64,000 nt of DNA from a bacterium (GCA_017470815.1 JAFUXT010000007.1:40021-104020), one strand, 5' to 3'; positions 1 through 7,537 are shown, counted from the first letter of the stretch. The notes: generated by a model not told the origin, from the letters alone. A program made the numbers and translations.

Positions 1-49
1 GATCCTGAAACAAGTTCAGGATGACAGTAAAACTGTCGTTCAGAATGAC
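1..49. repeat. Palindromic element, family A (GTCATnCTGAA type), in frame in laccase-domain gene
   Basis: The segment contains CTGAAACAAGTTCAGGATGAC followed by a second arm ending TTCAGAATGAC. The same element occurs at 2527-2597, 6682-6708, 25872-25897 and, diverged, at 59338-59406. Here it is translated as part of the laccase-domain protein (residues reading ILKQVQDDS). Confidence 0.8.
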
Positions 50-664
50 AAAATTTTTGCAATTGAATATAACAAAAAACTTATTGCAAATTATTTAAAA
101 ATTGAACCTGAAAATCTTATTTTCCCAACCCAAACTCATAGCGCAAATGTAGATATAGCAATAGAAAACAAATTTGAATACCCCGATACTGACGGATTAA
201 TTTTGACAAAAAATAACTTTGCAATTTTTTTAAATTTTGCCGATTGCACTCCATTAATTTTTTATGATGAAAAACAAAATATCGGTGCTGTTTCACATGC
301 CGGCTGGAGAGGAACAGCACAAAAAATTGCACAAATTACCGCCCAAAAATTGATAAGTGAATTTGGTTCAAGCCCTCAAGATATTTGTGTTTTAATAGGT
401 CCTGCAATTTGCGGAAAATGTTATGAAGTTGGAGAAGAAGTGTATAATAATTTTTCCCCCTCACCCCTGCCCCCTCTCCCCAAAGGGGCGAGGGAATGTA
501 AGATAGACCTCAAAGAAATTAATAGAAAACAGTTAGCCGACATTGGCATAGAAAAAATTGACATTTGCCCGTATTGTACATGTTGTAACAACGAACTTTT
601 CTTCTCATACAGAAAAGAAAACGGTACAACTTTAAGACACAGCGCAGTGTTAAAATTAAACTAA
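2..664 (+). CDS. pgeF: Laccase-domain (YfiH/PgeF/YlmD) protein, 5' end outside window
   Basis: Multicopper-oxidase-like 'laccase domain' protein of the YfiH/LACC1 family. Members are purine-nucleoside phosphorylase/hydrolase-type enzymes, and in E. coli PgeF edits misincorporated L-Ser in peptidoglycan precursors. The reading frame is open from base 2, so the start codon is lost. The first internal ATG is at 203, but the conserved QTHS-x-NV segment lies upstream of it, so the frame must be read from the window edge. Visible family motifs are ADC, HAGWRGT, GPAICGKCYEV and a Cys-rich C-terminal segment ending in LRHSAV. Two repeat-derived peptides interrupt it: one at the extreme N-terminus (1-49) and a proline-rich one around 453-495. 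Family assignment is secure; the exact substrate is not. Confidence 0.88.
   Translation: MLKQVQDDSKTVVQNDKIFAIEYNKKLIANYLKIEPENLIFPTQTHSANVDIAIENKFEYPDTDGLILTKNNFAIFLNFADCTPLIFYDEKQNIGAVSHAGWRGTAQKIAQITAQKLISEFGSSPQDICVLIGPAICGKCYEVGEEVYNNFSPSPLPPLPKGARECKIDLKEINRKQLADIGIEKIDICPYCTCCNNELFFSYRKENGTTLRHSAVLKLN
453..495. repeat. Palindromic element, family B (CCCTC/GAGGG type), in frame
   Basis: A C-rich run ending in CCCC-AAA-GGGGCGAGGG forms a hairpin and is translated as a proline-rich insert (SPLPPLPKGARE) in the laccase-domain protein. Related CCCTC...GAGGG elements occur at 30848-30926, 33250-33272, 33343-33413, 49222-49355, 54818-54887 and 63430-63452. Confidence 0.7.
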
Positions 665-760
665 ACATTAAAATATGTAAAAATATTGCTATAAATGTAG
701 CAAAAAATCATTATACATGCTATTTATAATATATAGTAAGGTCAGAAGGTGGGTAAATTT

Positions 761-1135
761 ATGAAAAAATTTTTACTTTTTTTATTTATCTTTTTATTTA
801 CAGCAACAACTGCAAATGCAGGAACTGCTTATGTTCGTTACAATAATGCCGGTTCACCGATGACCGTCACAAGAGGATATAGCAGACCTTTAAGAATTTC
901 AGAAGTAAACCAATACAATTATGCACGCAGAGCAAGACCATCAATGCCATCTCGTCCTGCAATGCCATACGGATACAGAACAAGACACGCTCATATTCCG
1001 CGGGCACTGACAAATTACAATTTCCCGTCACCTGTTCAATCTGCAACAATTCCGCAATCAAGACTTGACAGAAACTTCAATGCGGTTATTCCGACAAAAA
1101 GTTACACTATGAACGGGGTCACATACTATAACTAA
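761..1135 (+). CDS. Small secreted protein with signal peptide
   Basis: A 124-residue protein of unknown function. The ATG at 761 is chosen over an in-frame GTG at 749 because AAGGTGGG lies about 8 nt before it. The first 20 residues are a classical Sec signal peptide with a hydrophobic core and an ANA cleavage site (ATTANA|GT). The mature part is basic and rich in Arg, Pro, Ser and Tyr, with short AMP/SMP repeats, and contains no cysteine. A TATAAT box lies at 725-730. A strong hairpin terminator follows at 1166-1193, so it is probably monocistronic. No family recognised. Confidence 0.75.
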   Translation: MKKFLLFLFIFLFTATTANAGTAYVRYNNAGSPMTVTRGYSRPLRISEVNQYNYARRARPSMPSRPAMPYGYRTRHAHIPRALTNYNFPSPVQSATIPQSRLDRNFNAVIPTKSYTMNGVTYYN

Positions 1136-1165
1136 AATTTGACAAATACAACAAGTTTCATAACA

Positions 1166-1193
1166 AAAGCAGTCTTCGACTGAAGACTGCTTT
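1166..1193 (+). terminator. Rho-independent terminator between convergent genes
   Basis: Perfect 12-bp stem AAAGCAGTCTTC / GAAGACTGCTTT with a GACT loop, A-rich before and T-rich after, so it can serve both the secreted-protein gene on the plus strand and the 44-aa gene on the minus strand. Confidence 0.85.
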
Positions 1194-1224
1194 AAATTTG
1201 GGGGTTGCGAATATATTTATAAAC

Positions 1225-1359
1225 TTAAAATGCTAAAAACAACACCGTAAACATACAACCCAAAGAAACAGCACTGAATAAAAACCAAGTGTGCATAACA
1301 GGGTGCTGATAAGACCAGATTTCTTTGATAGTTGCGGTTGCGTTGGTAATTGTTCTCAT
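1225..1359 (-). CDS. 44-residue single-pass membrane protein
   Basis: A short minus-strand frame of 45 codons starting at ATG 1359-1357. A purine-rich AGAGAGAA lies about 6-10 nt upstream as ribosome binding site. The product begins MRTITNATATIKEIW, continues through a polar SYQHPVMHTW junction, and ends in a roughly 20-residue hydrophobic segment (FLFSAVSLGCMFTVLFLAF). It therefore looks like a small inner-membrane protein, N-terminus probably cytoplasmic. It shares the 1166-1193 terminator with its convergent neighbour. No family recognised. A chance frame is possible, but the start signal, terminator and composition argue for a gene. Confidence 0.55.
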   Translation of the reverse strand: MRTITNATATIKEIWSYQHPVMHTWFLFSAVSLGCMFTVLFLAF

Positions 1360-1384
1360 ATTTTATTCTCTCTTTCTAAAAAAT

Positions 1385-1415
1385 GACATTGCGAGGCAAA
1401 GCCCGAAGCAATCCA
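1385..1415. repeat. GCAATCC-type dispersed repeat
   Basis: ACATTGCGAGGCAAAGCCCG followed by AAGCAATCC resembles the common CATTGCGAG...GCAATC intergenic repeats of many bacteria. A relative starts at 6484 (CATTGCGAACGAAG...GGACAATCC). Confidence 0.55.
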
Positions 1416-1508
1416 TAAAACTCTTTATATAACTATTTTGCATTTTTAGAAAAAAAGGTCATCACCTATTTGGTTGATTATTTAATTATTTTTTATTATT
1501 ATTAAGTC

Positions 1509-2822
1509 ATGAAAAAGGTAGAATTACTTTTGCCTGCGGGCAATTTGGAAAAGTTGGAATATGCCGTAAATTACGGGGCAGACGCAGTATATTTAGGGGT
1601 TGTGGATTTCAGCCTCAGAGCAATGAGAAAAGGGGAACTTATAACCTTTGATAACCTCAAAACCGCAATAGATTTGGCGCATAAATACGGCAAAAAAGCG
1701 TATATGACGCTCAATATTTTTGCGTTTAACAAAGATATAAAACACCTTGAAGAATGTATTGAAATAATTAAAGATGCAAATCCGGATGCAATTTTATTCA
1801 GCGATTTCGGAATAATGAATTTGTTAAAAAAATACATGCCTGATACCCCTTTACATGTGAGCACACAGACAAATATTTTGAATTATGAATCCGTAAAATT
1901 CTGGCAGGATATGGGCGCAACAAGAGTTGTACTTGCAAGAGAACTTTCAATTCCTGAAATTGCAGAAATAAAAAACAAAGTTCCTGATATGGAAATTGAA
2001 TGTTTTATTCATGGTGCGCAATGCGTTTCTTATTCGGGCAGATGTTTGTTAAGCGACTATTTTACAAAAGGCGAAAGAATTTCAAATCAGGGAAACTGCT
2101 GTCAGCCTTGCAGATGGAGTTACAAACTTGTTGAAGAAACAAGACCGAATGAATATTATGAAATAAATGAAGACGCACACGGCACACATATTTTAAGCCC
2201 TAATGATTTATGCCTTGTTCACCATTTAAAAGAAATGATTGATGCGGGAGTAGATTCCTTCAAAGTTGAGGGAAGAACAAAGAGCCTTTATTATGTTTCA
2301 GCAGTAGCCAAAACATACAGACAAGCAATAGATGAACTTTACCAAAACCCTGATGCCGATATGGAAAAATATTTTTACGAACTCAAAAAAGTCGGCAACA
2401 GAGGTTATACAACAGGTTTTGCACTTGGCAACGGTTCGGGCGGTTACAGTTACAACCTGTCAAAAGGACTTGCCGGTGCAGACTTCTTGTTCGAATTTCA
2501 TGGTAAAGAAAAAGAAAGAAATTTTTGTCATTCTGAATTTATTTCAGAATCTCCAAAAATTTCTGATAATGAGATCCTGAAACAAGTTCAGGATGACAGT
2601 TATTTATATTTCGTAAAAATAAAAAATAAAATTTTACCAAATGATGAAGTGGAAATCATTACACCAACAGAGCAATTTGTTACAAAAATTCTTGGAATAT
2701 ATGACGAAAACGGTCTTGAACTCGATGTTGGCAATACAAATGCAGAAGTGTATATAAAATTTGAAAAAGAACCGCAAAATTACAAATATGCAATGGCAAG
2801 AACTGTCGGGATTAAGGAATAA
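1509..2822 (+). CDS. Peptidase U32 family protein (TrhP/YegQ-like tRNA hydroxylation factor)
   Basis: A 437-residue U32 family protein. The N-terminus (ELLLPAGNLEKLEYAVNYGA) is the typical TIM-barrel start. A cysteine cluster around residues 170-200 (ECFIHGAQC, SGRC, GNCCQPCR) matches the family's metal/cofactor site. U32 proteins of this type (TrhP/RlhA/YhbU relatives) act in prephenate-dependent tRNA or rRNA hydroxylation, or as collagenase-like peptidases; TrhP-like is most likely. Between the catalytic core and the C-terminal beta-barrel (about residues 340-363) it carries a translated repeat reading HSEFISES...EILKQVQDD, which is not part of the family. The yqeG-like gene follows 3 nt downstream. 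Confidence 0.88.
   Translation: MKKVELLLPAGNLEKLEYAVNYGADAVYLGVVDFSLRAMRKGELITFDNLKTAIDLAHKYGKKAYMTLNIFAFNKDIKHLEECIEIIKDANPDAILFSDFGIMNLLKKYMPDTPLHVSTQTNILNYESVKFWQDMGATRVVLARELSIPEIAEIKNKVPDMEIECFIHGAQCVSYSGRCLLSDYFTKGERISNQGNCCQPCRWSYKLVEETRPNEYYEINEDAHGTHILSPNDLCLVHHLKEMIDAGVDSFKVEGRTKSLYYVSAVAKTYRQAIDELYQNPDADMEKYFYELKKVGNRGYTTGFALGNGSGGYSYNLSKGLAGADFLFEFHGKEKERNFCHSEFISESPKISDNEILKQVQDDSYLYFVKIKNKILPNDEVEIITPTEQFVTKILGIYDENGLELDVGNTNAEVYIKFEKEPQNYKYAMARTVGIKE
2527..2597. repeat. Palindromic element family A, complete two-arm copy, in frame in U32 gene
   Basis: Outer arms GTCATTCTGAA (2527) and TTCAGGATGAC (to 2597) pair, with inner half-elements between them. The frame of the host gene stays open across the whole element. 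Confidence 0.85.
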
Positions 2823-2825
2823 GAT

Positions 2826-3305
2826 ATGTTTATAAAACCTGATTACAATTTAAAAAATATTTATGAAATTGACTTAGACGAACTGCAAAAGCAGGGAATT
2901 AAGGCTATGCTGTTTGATTTGGATTCAACGCTTATGGCATCAAAATCAGGGACTTATACCGACGAAACATACAGTTTTATCCGCAGCGTTCAGGAAAAAT
3001 TCTTTATGGCTGTTGTTTCAAATAACACGAACAAAAAATATATGGAAAAAGTCAGAAAAGTAACAGATTTCCCTATACTTTTTGAAGCCTGCAAACCAAG
3101 AACCGGAGTAGTGAGAAAATTTTTATCAGAGCATAACATTGAGCCAAAAGACTGCGTGCTTGTGGGTGACAGACCGCTGACAGATATTTTGTGCGGGAAA
3201 TTTTTAGGTTGCAAAACTATTCTTGTAGATTCAATTACCGCAGATAAAGAGAACAAAATTGTCCGATTTGTCAGGGCTTTGGAAAGATTGAGCATTAAAA
3301 AATAG
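2826..3305 (+). CDS. HAD-IIIA phosphatase YqeG family
   Basis: A 159-residue HAD-superfamily phosphatase of the YqeG/GEP4 type. Motif I is DLDSTL (Asp nucleophile), motif II is VSNN, the Lys lies in KPRTG, and motif III is VGDRPLTDI. Eukaryotic and plastid relatives dephosphorylate phosphatidylglycerophosphate, so a role in phosphatidylglycerol synthesis is plausible here. It starts 3 nt after the U32 gene, forming a likely two-gene operon, and its 3' end overlaps the convergent GT8 gene by 11 nt. Confidence 0.85.
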   Translation: MFIKPDYNLKNIYEIDLDELQKQGIKAMLFDLDSTLMASKSGTYTDETYSFIRSVQEKFFMAVVSNNTNKKYMEKVRKVTDFPILFEACKPRTGVVRKFLSEHNIEPKDCVLVGDRPLTDILCGKFLGCKTILVDSITADKENKIVRFVRALERLSIKK

Positions 3306-4191
3306 TTTTAAATACTGCTTCCCAAAATTTGGGTCTAAACATAAATAACGGTTTATCTTTTACAAAATGCGCAAATGAACAAATATTATTCCATATTCCC
3401 CATTTAATTTTATCATCCTGAGGAATTGCCCAAGGAGTATGGTCAATAACTTTAAAATATTCATTTTTAAAATGGTTATATGATGCAAAAAGCCACGGCT
3501 TTTGTCTTGCTATATAATGAATAATATATGGGTCTTTTGTAAAACTGCTGCGGCTCAAAAAACTTGAAACCTGAACATTCCATCTGTCATCAACAATTTT
3601 TATTTTACCGTCAAGAGTAAAATTGATAATATCCTGATCTCCTGCTTTTATATTTTCAATATTATTTTGAGTAAATTCAACAAACTTATCTTCAATTCTA
3701 TCCTGCCTTATTTTGTTCAAATCCATCAATAAAACACCGGCATTAACATATTTTGTATTTTTCCATTTAGGTTTATATTTTACTCTTGCATCAATAATGC
3801 CAGCCATATAGTTATCTTCTAAATCAGTATTAAAAAATTCATTTAGAGATTTTCTTACAATAACATCACAGTCAAGATATATAATTCTATCAACTTTTGG
3901 CAATAATTGAGAAAGTTTTAACCTGTAAAAAGTAGCAATAGAAATGTATTTGTGAGTAAGTATATTTTTATATACATCAAATTGTGACGGATCAATTTGA
4001 ACATAACAGATATTAAAATCTCTTATCTGTTTTAACCTTTCAATTTTTATTTTTGCTTTATCACTAATACCGCCGTCCAAAATATAAAAATTTAAATCAT
4101 CATCTTCCTGAGCATTTAAAAGTATTGATGCAATAACGACACCTGCATATTTAGCATAGTTATCATCACATGAAATACAAACATTAATCAT
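3295..4191 (-). CDS. Glycosyltransferase family 8 protein
   Basis: A 298-residue GT8-type (LPS galactosyl/glucosyl-transferase-like) enzyme. It opens INVCISCDDNYAKYAGVVIAS, typical of the nucleotide-binding beta-strand. It has the DxD metal/UDP-sugar site in YLDCDVIV at about residue 105, an NAGVLLMDL segment, a GDQDIIN motif, and a C-terminal HY-x-x-x-QKPW signature. It probably adds a hexose to LPS or another surface glycan. A GGAG ribosome site lies before the ATG at 4191. No other glycan genes are adjacent. Confidence 0.88.
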   Translation of the reverse strand: MINVCISCDDNYAKYAGVVIASILLNAQEDDDLNFYILDGGISDKAKIKIERLKQIRDFNICYVQIDPSQFDVYKNILTHKYISIATFYRLKLSQLLPKVDRIIYLDCDVIVRKSLNEFFNTDLEDNYMAGIIDARVKYKPKWKNTKYVNAGVLLMDLNKIRQDRIEDKFVEFTQNNIENIKAGDQDIINFTLDGKIKIVDDRWNVQVSSFLSRSSFTKDPYIIHYIARQKPWLFASYNHFKNEYFKVIDHTPWAIPQDDKIKWGIWNNICSFAHFVKDKPLFMFRPKFWEAVFKTIF

Positions 4192-4283
4192 AATAACTCC
4201 TTATTGAATAAATTTTATTATAAAAAACATAATCTTGCAAAGAAATACATATAAATATATAATCCAAATAAAAGGAGAAAAAA

Positions 4284-4877
4284 ATGCTAAATATTAATAA
4301 TAAAAGAAACGGAGTTGCAAATTCAAAGGCACCGTTGCTGATTACAATAGCGGTAGTTCTGTTTGTTGCACTTTTTTTGGGTGCGGTAAATCATTATAAA
4401 AACAAAACCTTAAATCTTTCTTATGAAAATAACATAATAAGATTACAGGATGCAATTACCGCAATGGATGCAACCTGGTCAGATTATTTTCATTCTCCGT
4501 TATTTTCAGAAACAAAACTGACTGATTACTCTTTAAGACCGGGGAAATTTTTACAGGAAATTGTCGGAGTATCACAATATTGCGGAAACTCTAACGGTGA
4601 TTGTTTTGCAAAAAAATATAAATACGAAAACGGTCAGCCATATACTCCGAAATTTGAAGGTGCTTGCGCAAAACTCAAAAATGGTCCGTCAATTTGCATG
4701 ATTCCTCAGATTAAAAATGAAAATATAAAAGGCATTATTGATGTTACCGGAACAGACGGTCCGAATGTTTACGGTAAAGATTTAAGAACATTCGAAATCA
4801 GAGCAAGAATCAGAAATTATGCTCCCGAAGATGATGAAGAAGTTCAGTCTGTAAATTTTGTAAGTCAGCCATACTAA
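4284..4877 (+). CDS. Pilin-like single-pass membrane protein
   Basis: A 197-residue protein with an N-terminal hydrophobic helix (about residues 18-37) preceded by a short basic tail, then a soluble domain with six cysteines. The start is supported by AAAGGAGAA upstream. The C-terminal half contains GPSICMIPQ, then IIDVTGTDGPNVYGKDLRTF. This matches the pattern FCLG...IIVDVNGNDKPNIAGRDLFAF in the bona fide pseudopilin at 61444-62103. It lacks a G|FTLxE prepilin peptidase site, so it may be an anchored minor-pilin-like protein. It ends 4 nt into the convergent neighbour. Confidence 0.65.
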   Translation: MLNINNKRNGVANSKAPLLITIAVVLFVALFLGAVNHYKNKTLNLSYENNIIRLQDAITAMDATWSDYFHSPLFSETKLTDYSLRPGKFLQEIVGVSQYCGNSNGDCFAKKYKYENGQPYTPKFEGACAKLKNGPSICMIPQIKNENIKGIIDVTGTDGPNVYGKDLRTFEIRARIRNYAPEDDEEVQSVNFVSQPY

Positions 4878-5332
4878 CCTTTTTTAATATATTTTGAACC
4901 GTTGTTTTTAAACTTTGAACGAGAAGAAATATCAGAATTTGCACCGATTTTTCTCGGTATAATTTCTTTATGTTTAAATTTTTCCTGCAAAGGTATTTCT
5001 TCTGATATTTTAGGAGTAATAGATTTTTCCATAAATTCTTTTACTTCGTCTAACAACATCTTATCTTTTACGGATTTTATAGCATCATAAAGCATATATA
5101 GAAAAAATACATCGGGTTCTTTTTCTTTGTCCCTGTATTTAATTCCAACTGCAACTTTATCTCCTGCTTTTTTGCTTTTTACATAAATATCAAACGGCTT
5201 ATCTTCTATTAATTTTGATATTCTTTCATGAGCGTAGCCTTTAAATTTTTCAATTTCGGGCGTCATAAAATCAGGATAAATAATTTTACCCGTAAAATTT
5301 TTATCATACGAATTAACCTTGAAAACCTGCAT
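4874..5332 (-). CDS. Unknown 152-aa protein with shared N-terminal signature
   Basis: Unrecognised protein. ATG 5332 is preferred over an upstream TTG (5344) because GGAG sits 6 nt before it. It begins MQVFKVNSYDKNFTGKI, matching the N-termini of the proteins at 21349 and 40602 (see findings). The remainder is charged, Lys/Glu rich, with no signal peptide or membrane segment and a basic C-terminus. It lies 2 nt after the preceding gene at 5335-5733, so the two are probably translationally coupled and co-transcribed with the radical SAM gene further upstream. Confidence 0.7.
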   Translation of the reverse strand: MQVFKVNSYDKNFTGKIIYPDFMTPEIEKFKGYAHERISKLIEDKPFDIYVKSKKAGDKVAVGIKYRDKEKEPDVFFLYMLYDAIKSVKDKMLLDEVKEFMEKSITPKISEEIPLQEKFKHKEIIPRKIGANSDISSRSKFKNNGSKYIKKG

Positions 5333-5334
5333 TA

Positions 5335-5733
5335 TCAACTCCAAACTATATCATATAAAACATTATTTAAAAAATCGAAAAATTTTTGTTTGAAAGTTCT
5401 GTTCTTTTTATATTCAGAATAAATATAATCGTCTTTTGCTTTTTTGTAATCTTTTACGGTCTTTTCAGATACCTTTAAATAGTCACTATACTTTGCCGTT
5501 GCAGGTACAAAATTTGTCACCTGAAAATTTGAATCTGAAAATGTTGTCGCCGTAATACTAATATTGTTATTAGAGTAATTTTGCTTAAAAAATAAATCAA
5601 AATTTTCTTTTTTTATTAGTGCAATAATATTTGATTTTTCTTTTTCAATACATTGAGCAGGTTTTTTACTCAATTTATTTACAACAAAAATTCCACCGTT
5701 AAAACTTTGCACAGAAACATTTTGAGTTTTCAT
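5335..5733 (-). CDS. Unknown 132-aa protein
   Basis: Unrecognised basic protein starting MKTQNVSVQSFNGGIFVV, with a looser version of the N-terminal F-x-G-x-I pattern seen in neighbours. It has no signal peptide or transmembrane segment. The middle contains NNISITATTFSDSNFQVTNF, which suggests a beta-rich part. AAGGAA lies before ATG 5733. It sits 10 nt after the radical SAM gene and 2 nt before the 152-aa gene, which points to a three-gene minus-strand operon (6376 to 4874). Confidence 0.65.
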   Translation of the reverse strand: MKTQNVSVQSFNGGIFVVNKLSKKPAQCIEKEKSNIIALIKKENFDLFFKQNYSNNNISITATTFSDSNFQVTNFVPATAKYSDYLKVSEKTVKDYKKAKDDYIYSEYKKNRTFKQKFFDFLNNVLYDIVWS

Positions 5734-5743
5734 ATTTTATTCC

Positions 5744-6376
5744 TTAATATCCGTTTTTAATCCATTCACGCACTCTGAATTTTGCACCCAAATCTGTTGC
5801 AATCTGTTCGCATTTATTTAAGTTAAGATGTCTGCCTTTGTAGCCTTCCACAACACTTGCGACAGTTTCAAAACCATTATCGGCACAGGATTTTATAAAC
5901 TTTTTAACCTCATCATAAGCACCCTCAAAAACCGGCTGAGACAATTCGTCATATTCTGATGATGATTCACCGTTAAGACTAACGGAAATTGTATCTATAA
6001 GACCTTTTAATTCCGGCACAATATCTCTTTTATAAACGTAATTAGCGTGACCGTTTGTATTAATTCTGATTTTTGTTTGAGGATATTTTTCTTTAATATA
6101 CTTTGCAACCTCTTTCAAAACATCAAGTTTTAATAACGGTTCACCATATCCGCAAAAAATGACTTCACTGTTGTCATTGTCAGGCTTTTGCCGAAGTATC
6201 TCCTCAAATTGTGCTATTACATCCTGAGCCGTACAATTTTCATCATCAAGCCAAAGTGTCTGACCTTTGACATCATCTTTATCTTTGCGCAGACAAAAAA
6301 TACAGTCATTTGTGCATTTGTTTGTAAGATTTATATAAATTTTTCCGTCTAACTCGTAAACCAATACATTTGCCAT
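5744..6376 (-). CDS. TatD-associated radical SAM protein
   Basis: A radical SAM enzyme of about 210 residues. The [4Fe-4S]-binding motif C-x3-C-x2-C is in KCTNDCIFC near residue 20, followed by the FCGYGEPLL Gly-rich SAM motif and RINTNGHAN. Length and the opening NVLVYELDGKIYINLTNKC match the 'TatD family-associated radical SAM' group, whose substrate is unknown. ATG 6376 is preferred to ATG 6382 because AAGGG lies only 2 nt before the latter. It heads the minus-strand operon. No tatD gene is in this window. Confidence 0.82.
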   Translation of the reverse strand: MANVLVYELDGKIYINLTNKCTNDCIFCLRKDKDDVKGQTLWLDDENCTAQDVIAQFEEILRQKPDNDNSEVIFCGYGEPLLKLDVLKEVAKYIKEKYPQTKIRINTNGHANYVYKRDIVPELKGLIDTISVSLNGESSSEYDELSQPVFEGAYDEVKKFIKSCADNGFETVASVVEGYKGRHLNLNKCEQIATDLGAKFRVREWIKNGY

Positions 6377-6483
6377 TTTCATATCCCTTTTTCAATATAT
6401 TAGCATAAATAAAATTATCAAGATAAATTTGTAAAACAAAATAAGTTCTCACAAGCATTTGCCGACCTACACCCTGAAACATG

Positions 6484-6548
6484 TCATTGCGAACGAAGTA
6501 CTCTGCCGAGAAAAACAATTAAGTATTGTTTTTCGAAAGGACAATCCA
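6484..6548. repeat. GCAATCC-type dispersed repeat with internal hairpin
   Basis: CATTGCGAACGAAG...GGACAATCC encloses an AAAAACAAT-TAAGT-ATTGTTTTT hairpin. It belongs to the same broad family as 1385-1415. Confidence 0.5.
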
Positions 6549-6600
6549 GCCGTTTTAATTTGGTGCAAATAATTGCACCCTACTCACTATTTAATAATAT

Positions 6601-6656
6601 GTAAGTTGGGCTTTCAGCCCAACAAATAAAATGTTGGGGTAGAAACCCCAACTTAC
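6601..6656. repeat. Double-hairpin repeat, family C (GTAAGTTGGG...)
   Basis: Two adjacent hairpins, GTTGGGCTTTCAGCCCAAC and GTTGGGGTAGAAACCCCAAC, are enclosed by outer arms GTAAGTTGGG / CCCAACTTAC. Full copies also occur at 40543-40598 and 49161-49215, and a half copy at 6730-6752. All are intergenic. Confidence 0.85.
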
Positions 6657-6672
6657 TTATTACTCAAAAAAC

Positions 6673-6717
6673 GAGGCTTTTGTCATTCTGAACTCGTTTC
6701 AGAATCTTAAAAGCCTC
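6673..6717. terminator. Hairpin GAGGCTTTT/AAAAGCCTC with family A repeat as its loop
   Basis: The 9-bp stem GAGGCTTTT (6673-6681) / AAAAGCCTC (6709-6717) is followed by ATTTTTATATTTT, as in an intrinsic terminator. The whole 27-nt loop is one family A palindrome (6682-6708). No gene ends immediately upstream, so its transcript is unclear. Confidence 0.55.
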
Positions 6718-7039
6718 ATTTTTATATTTTGTTGGGTTAAAACCCCAACTTACAATTTTATAAATGTACTTTACCTCTGAAAAACGTTTTCCCCTGTACA
6801 TTTATAAAAACTTTTCAGCCAAAAGGATTGCCCCGCCCCACCACATCATATCATATCATATCATATAGCAGATTATAACAGAGTTTGAAGCATTTTAAAT
6901 TTGGCTTTACATTTCTTAATATAAATATATCAATCCAAAATTAATTTGATTTTTTAGTATTTTTCACTTACATTAATATTAATTGTTGTTAAAAACAGCA
7001 GTTGTGGGTTTAATGAGACAAAAAGGAATAGGAGCGAGA
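6718..7039. other. Non-coding stretch before hydrogenase operon
   Basis: No gene seen. It contains a half copy of the family C hairpin (6730-6752), a perfect 14-bp inverted repeat TTTTATAAATGTAC (6756-6769 / 6796-6809), and a short tandem repeat of CATAT units (about 6844-6868). The A+T-rich 6900-6980 segment presumably holds the hydrogenase promoter, but I cannot fix its boxes with confidence. Confidence 0.5.
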
Positions 7040-7537
7040 ATGATGGAAGACAATTCTCGTAAAATCGACACAAAGAAATTGGACTCAATTATTGAAGCCT
7101 GCGGCGGAGATAAGTCCCATTTAATTGCGATTTTACAAAAGGTACAGGAAGAATACAAATATCTCCCTGAAGATGCACTAATTTACATTGGTACAAAGAT
7201 AGAAGGCTTATCACCTGCAACCGTTTACGGGGTTGCAACGTTTTATGCTCAATTTTCTTTGGATCCGAAAGGGAAATACGAAATTAAAGTATGTGACGGA
7301 ACAGCATGCCATGTTCGTGGTTCAATGCCTGTTTTGAACGCAATTAAAGCACATTTAAAACTCGAAGACGGCAAAATGACAACAAATGACGGTTTATTCT
7401 CTTTGGAAACAGTCAGTTGCTTAGGTGCTTGCGGTCTTGCACCGGTTTGCGTTATAAACGGTAAGGTTTATCCTCAGATGACATCTGATGCCGTTAAAAT
7501 AGTTTTAGACACTCTTTTAAAACAGGAAAGAGGTTAA
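7040..7537 (+). CDS. hydC: [FeFe] hydrogenase NuoE-like subunit (HydC)
   Basis: A 165-residue thioredoxin-like [2Fe-2S] protein of the NuoE/HndA/HydC family. Ligands are visible as CDGTAC (C-x4-C) and CLGAC (C-x3-C), preceded by the helical VYGVATFYAQF segment. It carries electrons between the NuoF-like subunit and partners in trimeric NAD-linked hydrogenases. ATG 7040 is chosen because GGAG precedes it by 5 nt; a TTG at 6983 would add 19 unconserved residues. It is followed 4 nt later by hydB, and the three genes form one operon. Assignment to the hydrogenase rather than complex I rests on the adjacent hydA. Confidence 0.92.
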   Translation: MMEDNSRKIDTKKLDSIIEACGGDKSHLIAILQKVQEEYKYLPEDALIYIGTKIEGLSPATVYGVATFYAQFSLDPKGKYEIKVCDGTACHVRGSMPVLNAIKAHLKLEDGKMTTNDGLFSLETVSCLGACGLAPVCVINGKVYPQMTSDAVKIVLDTLLKQERG

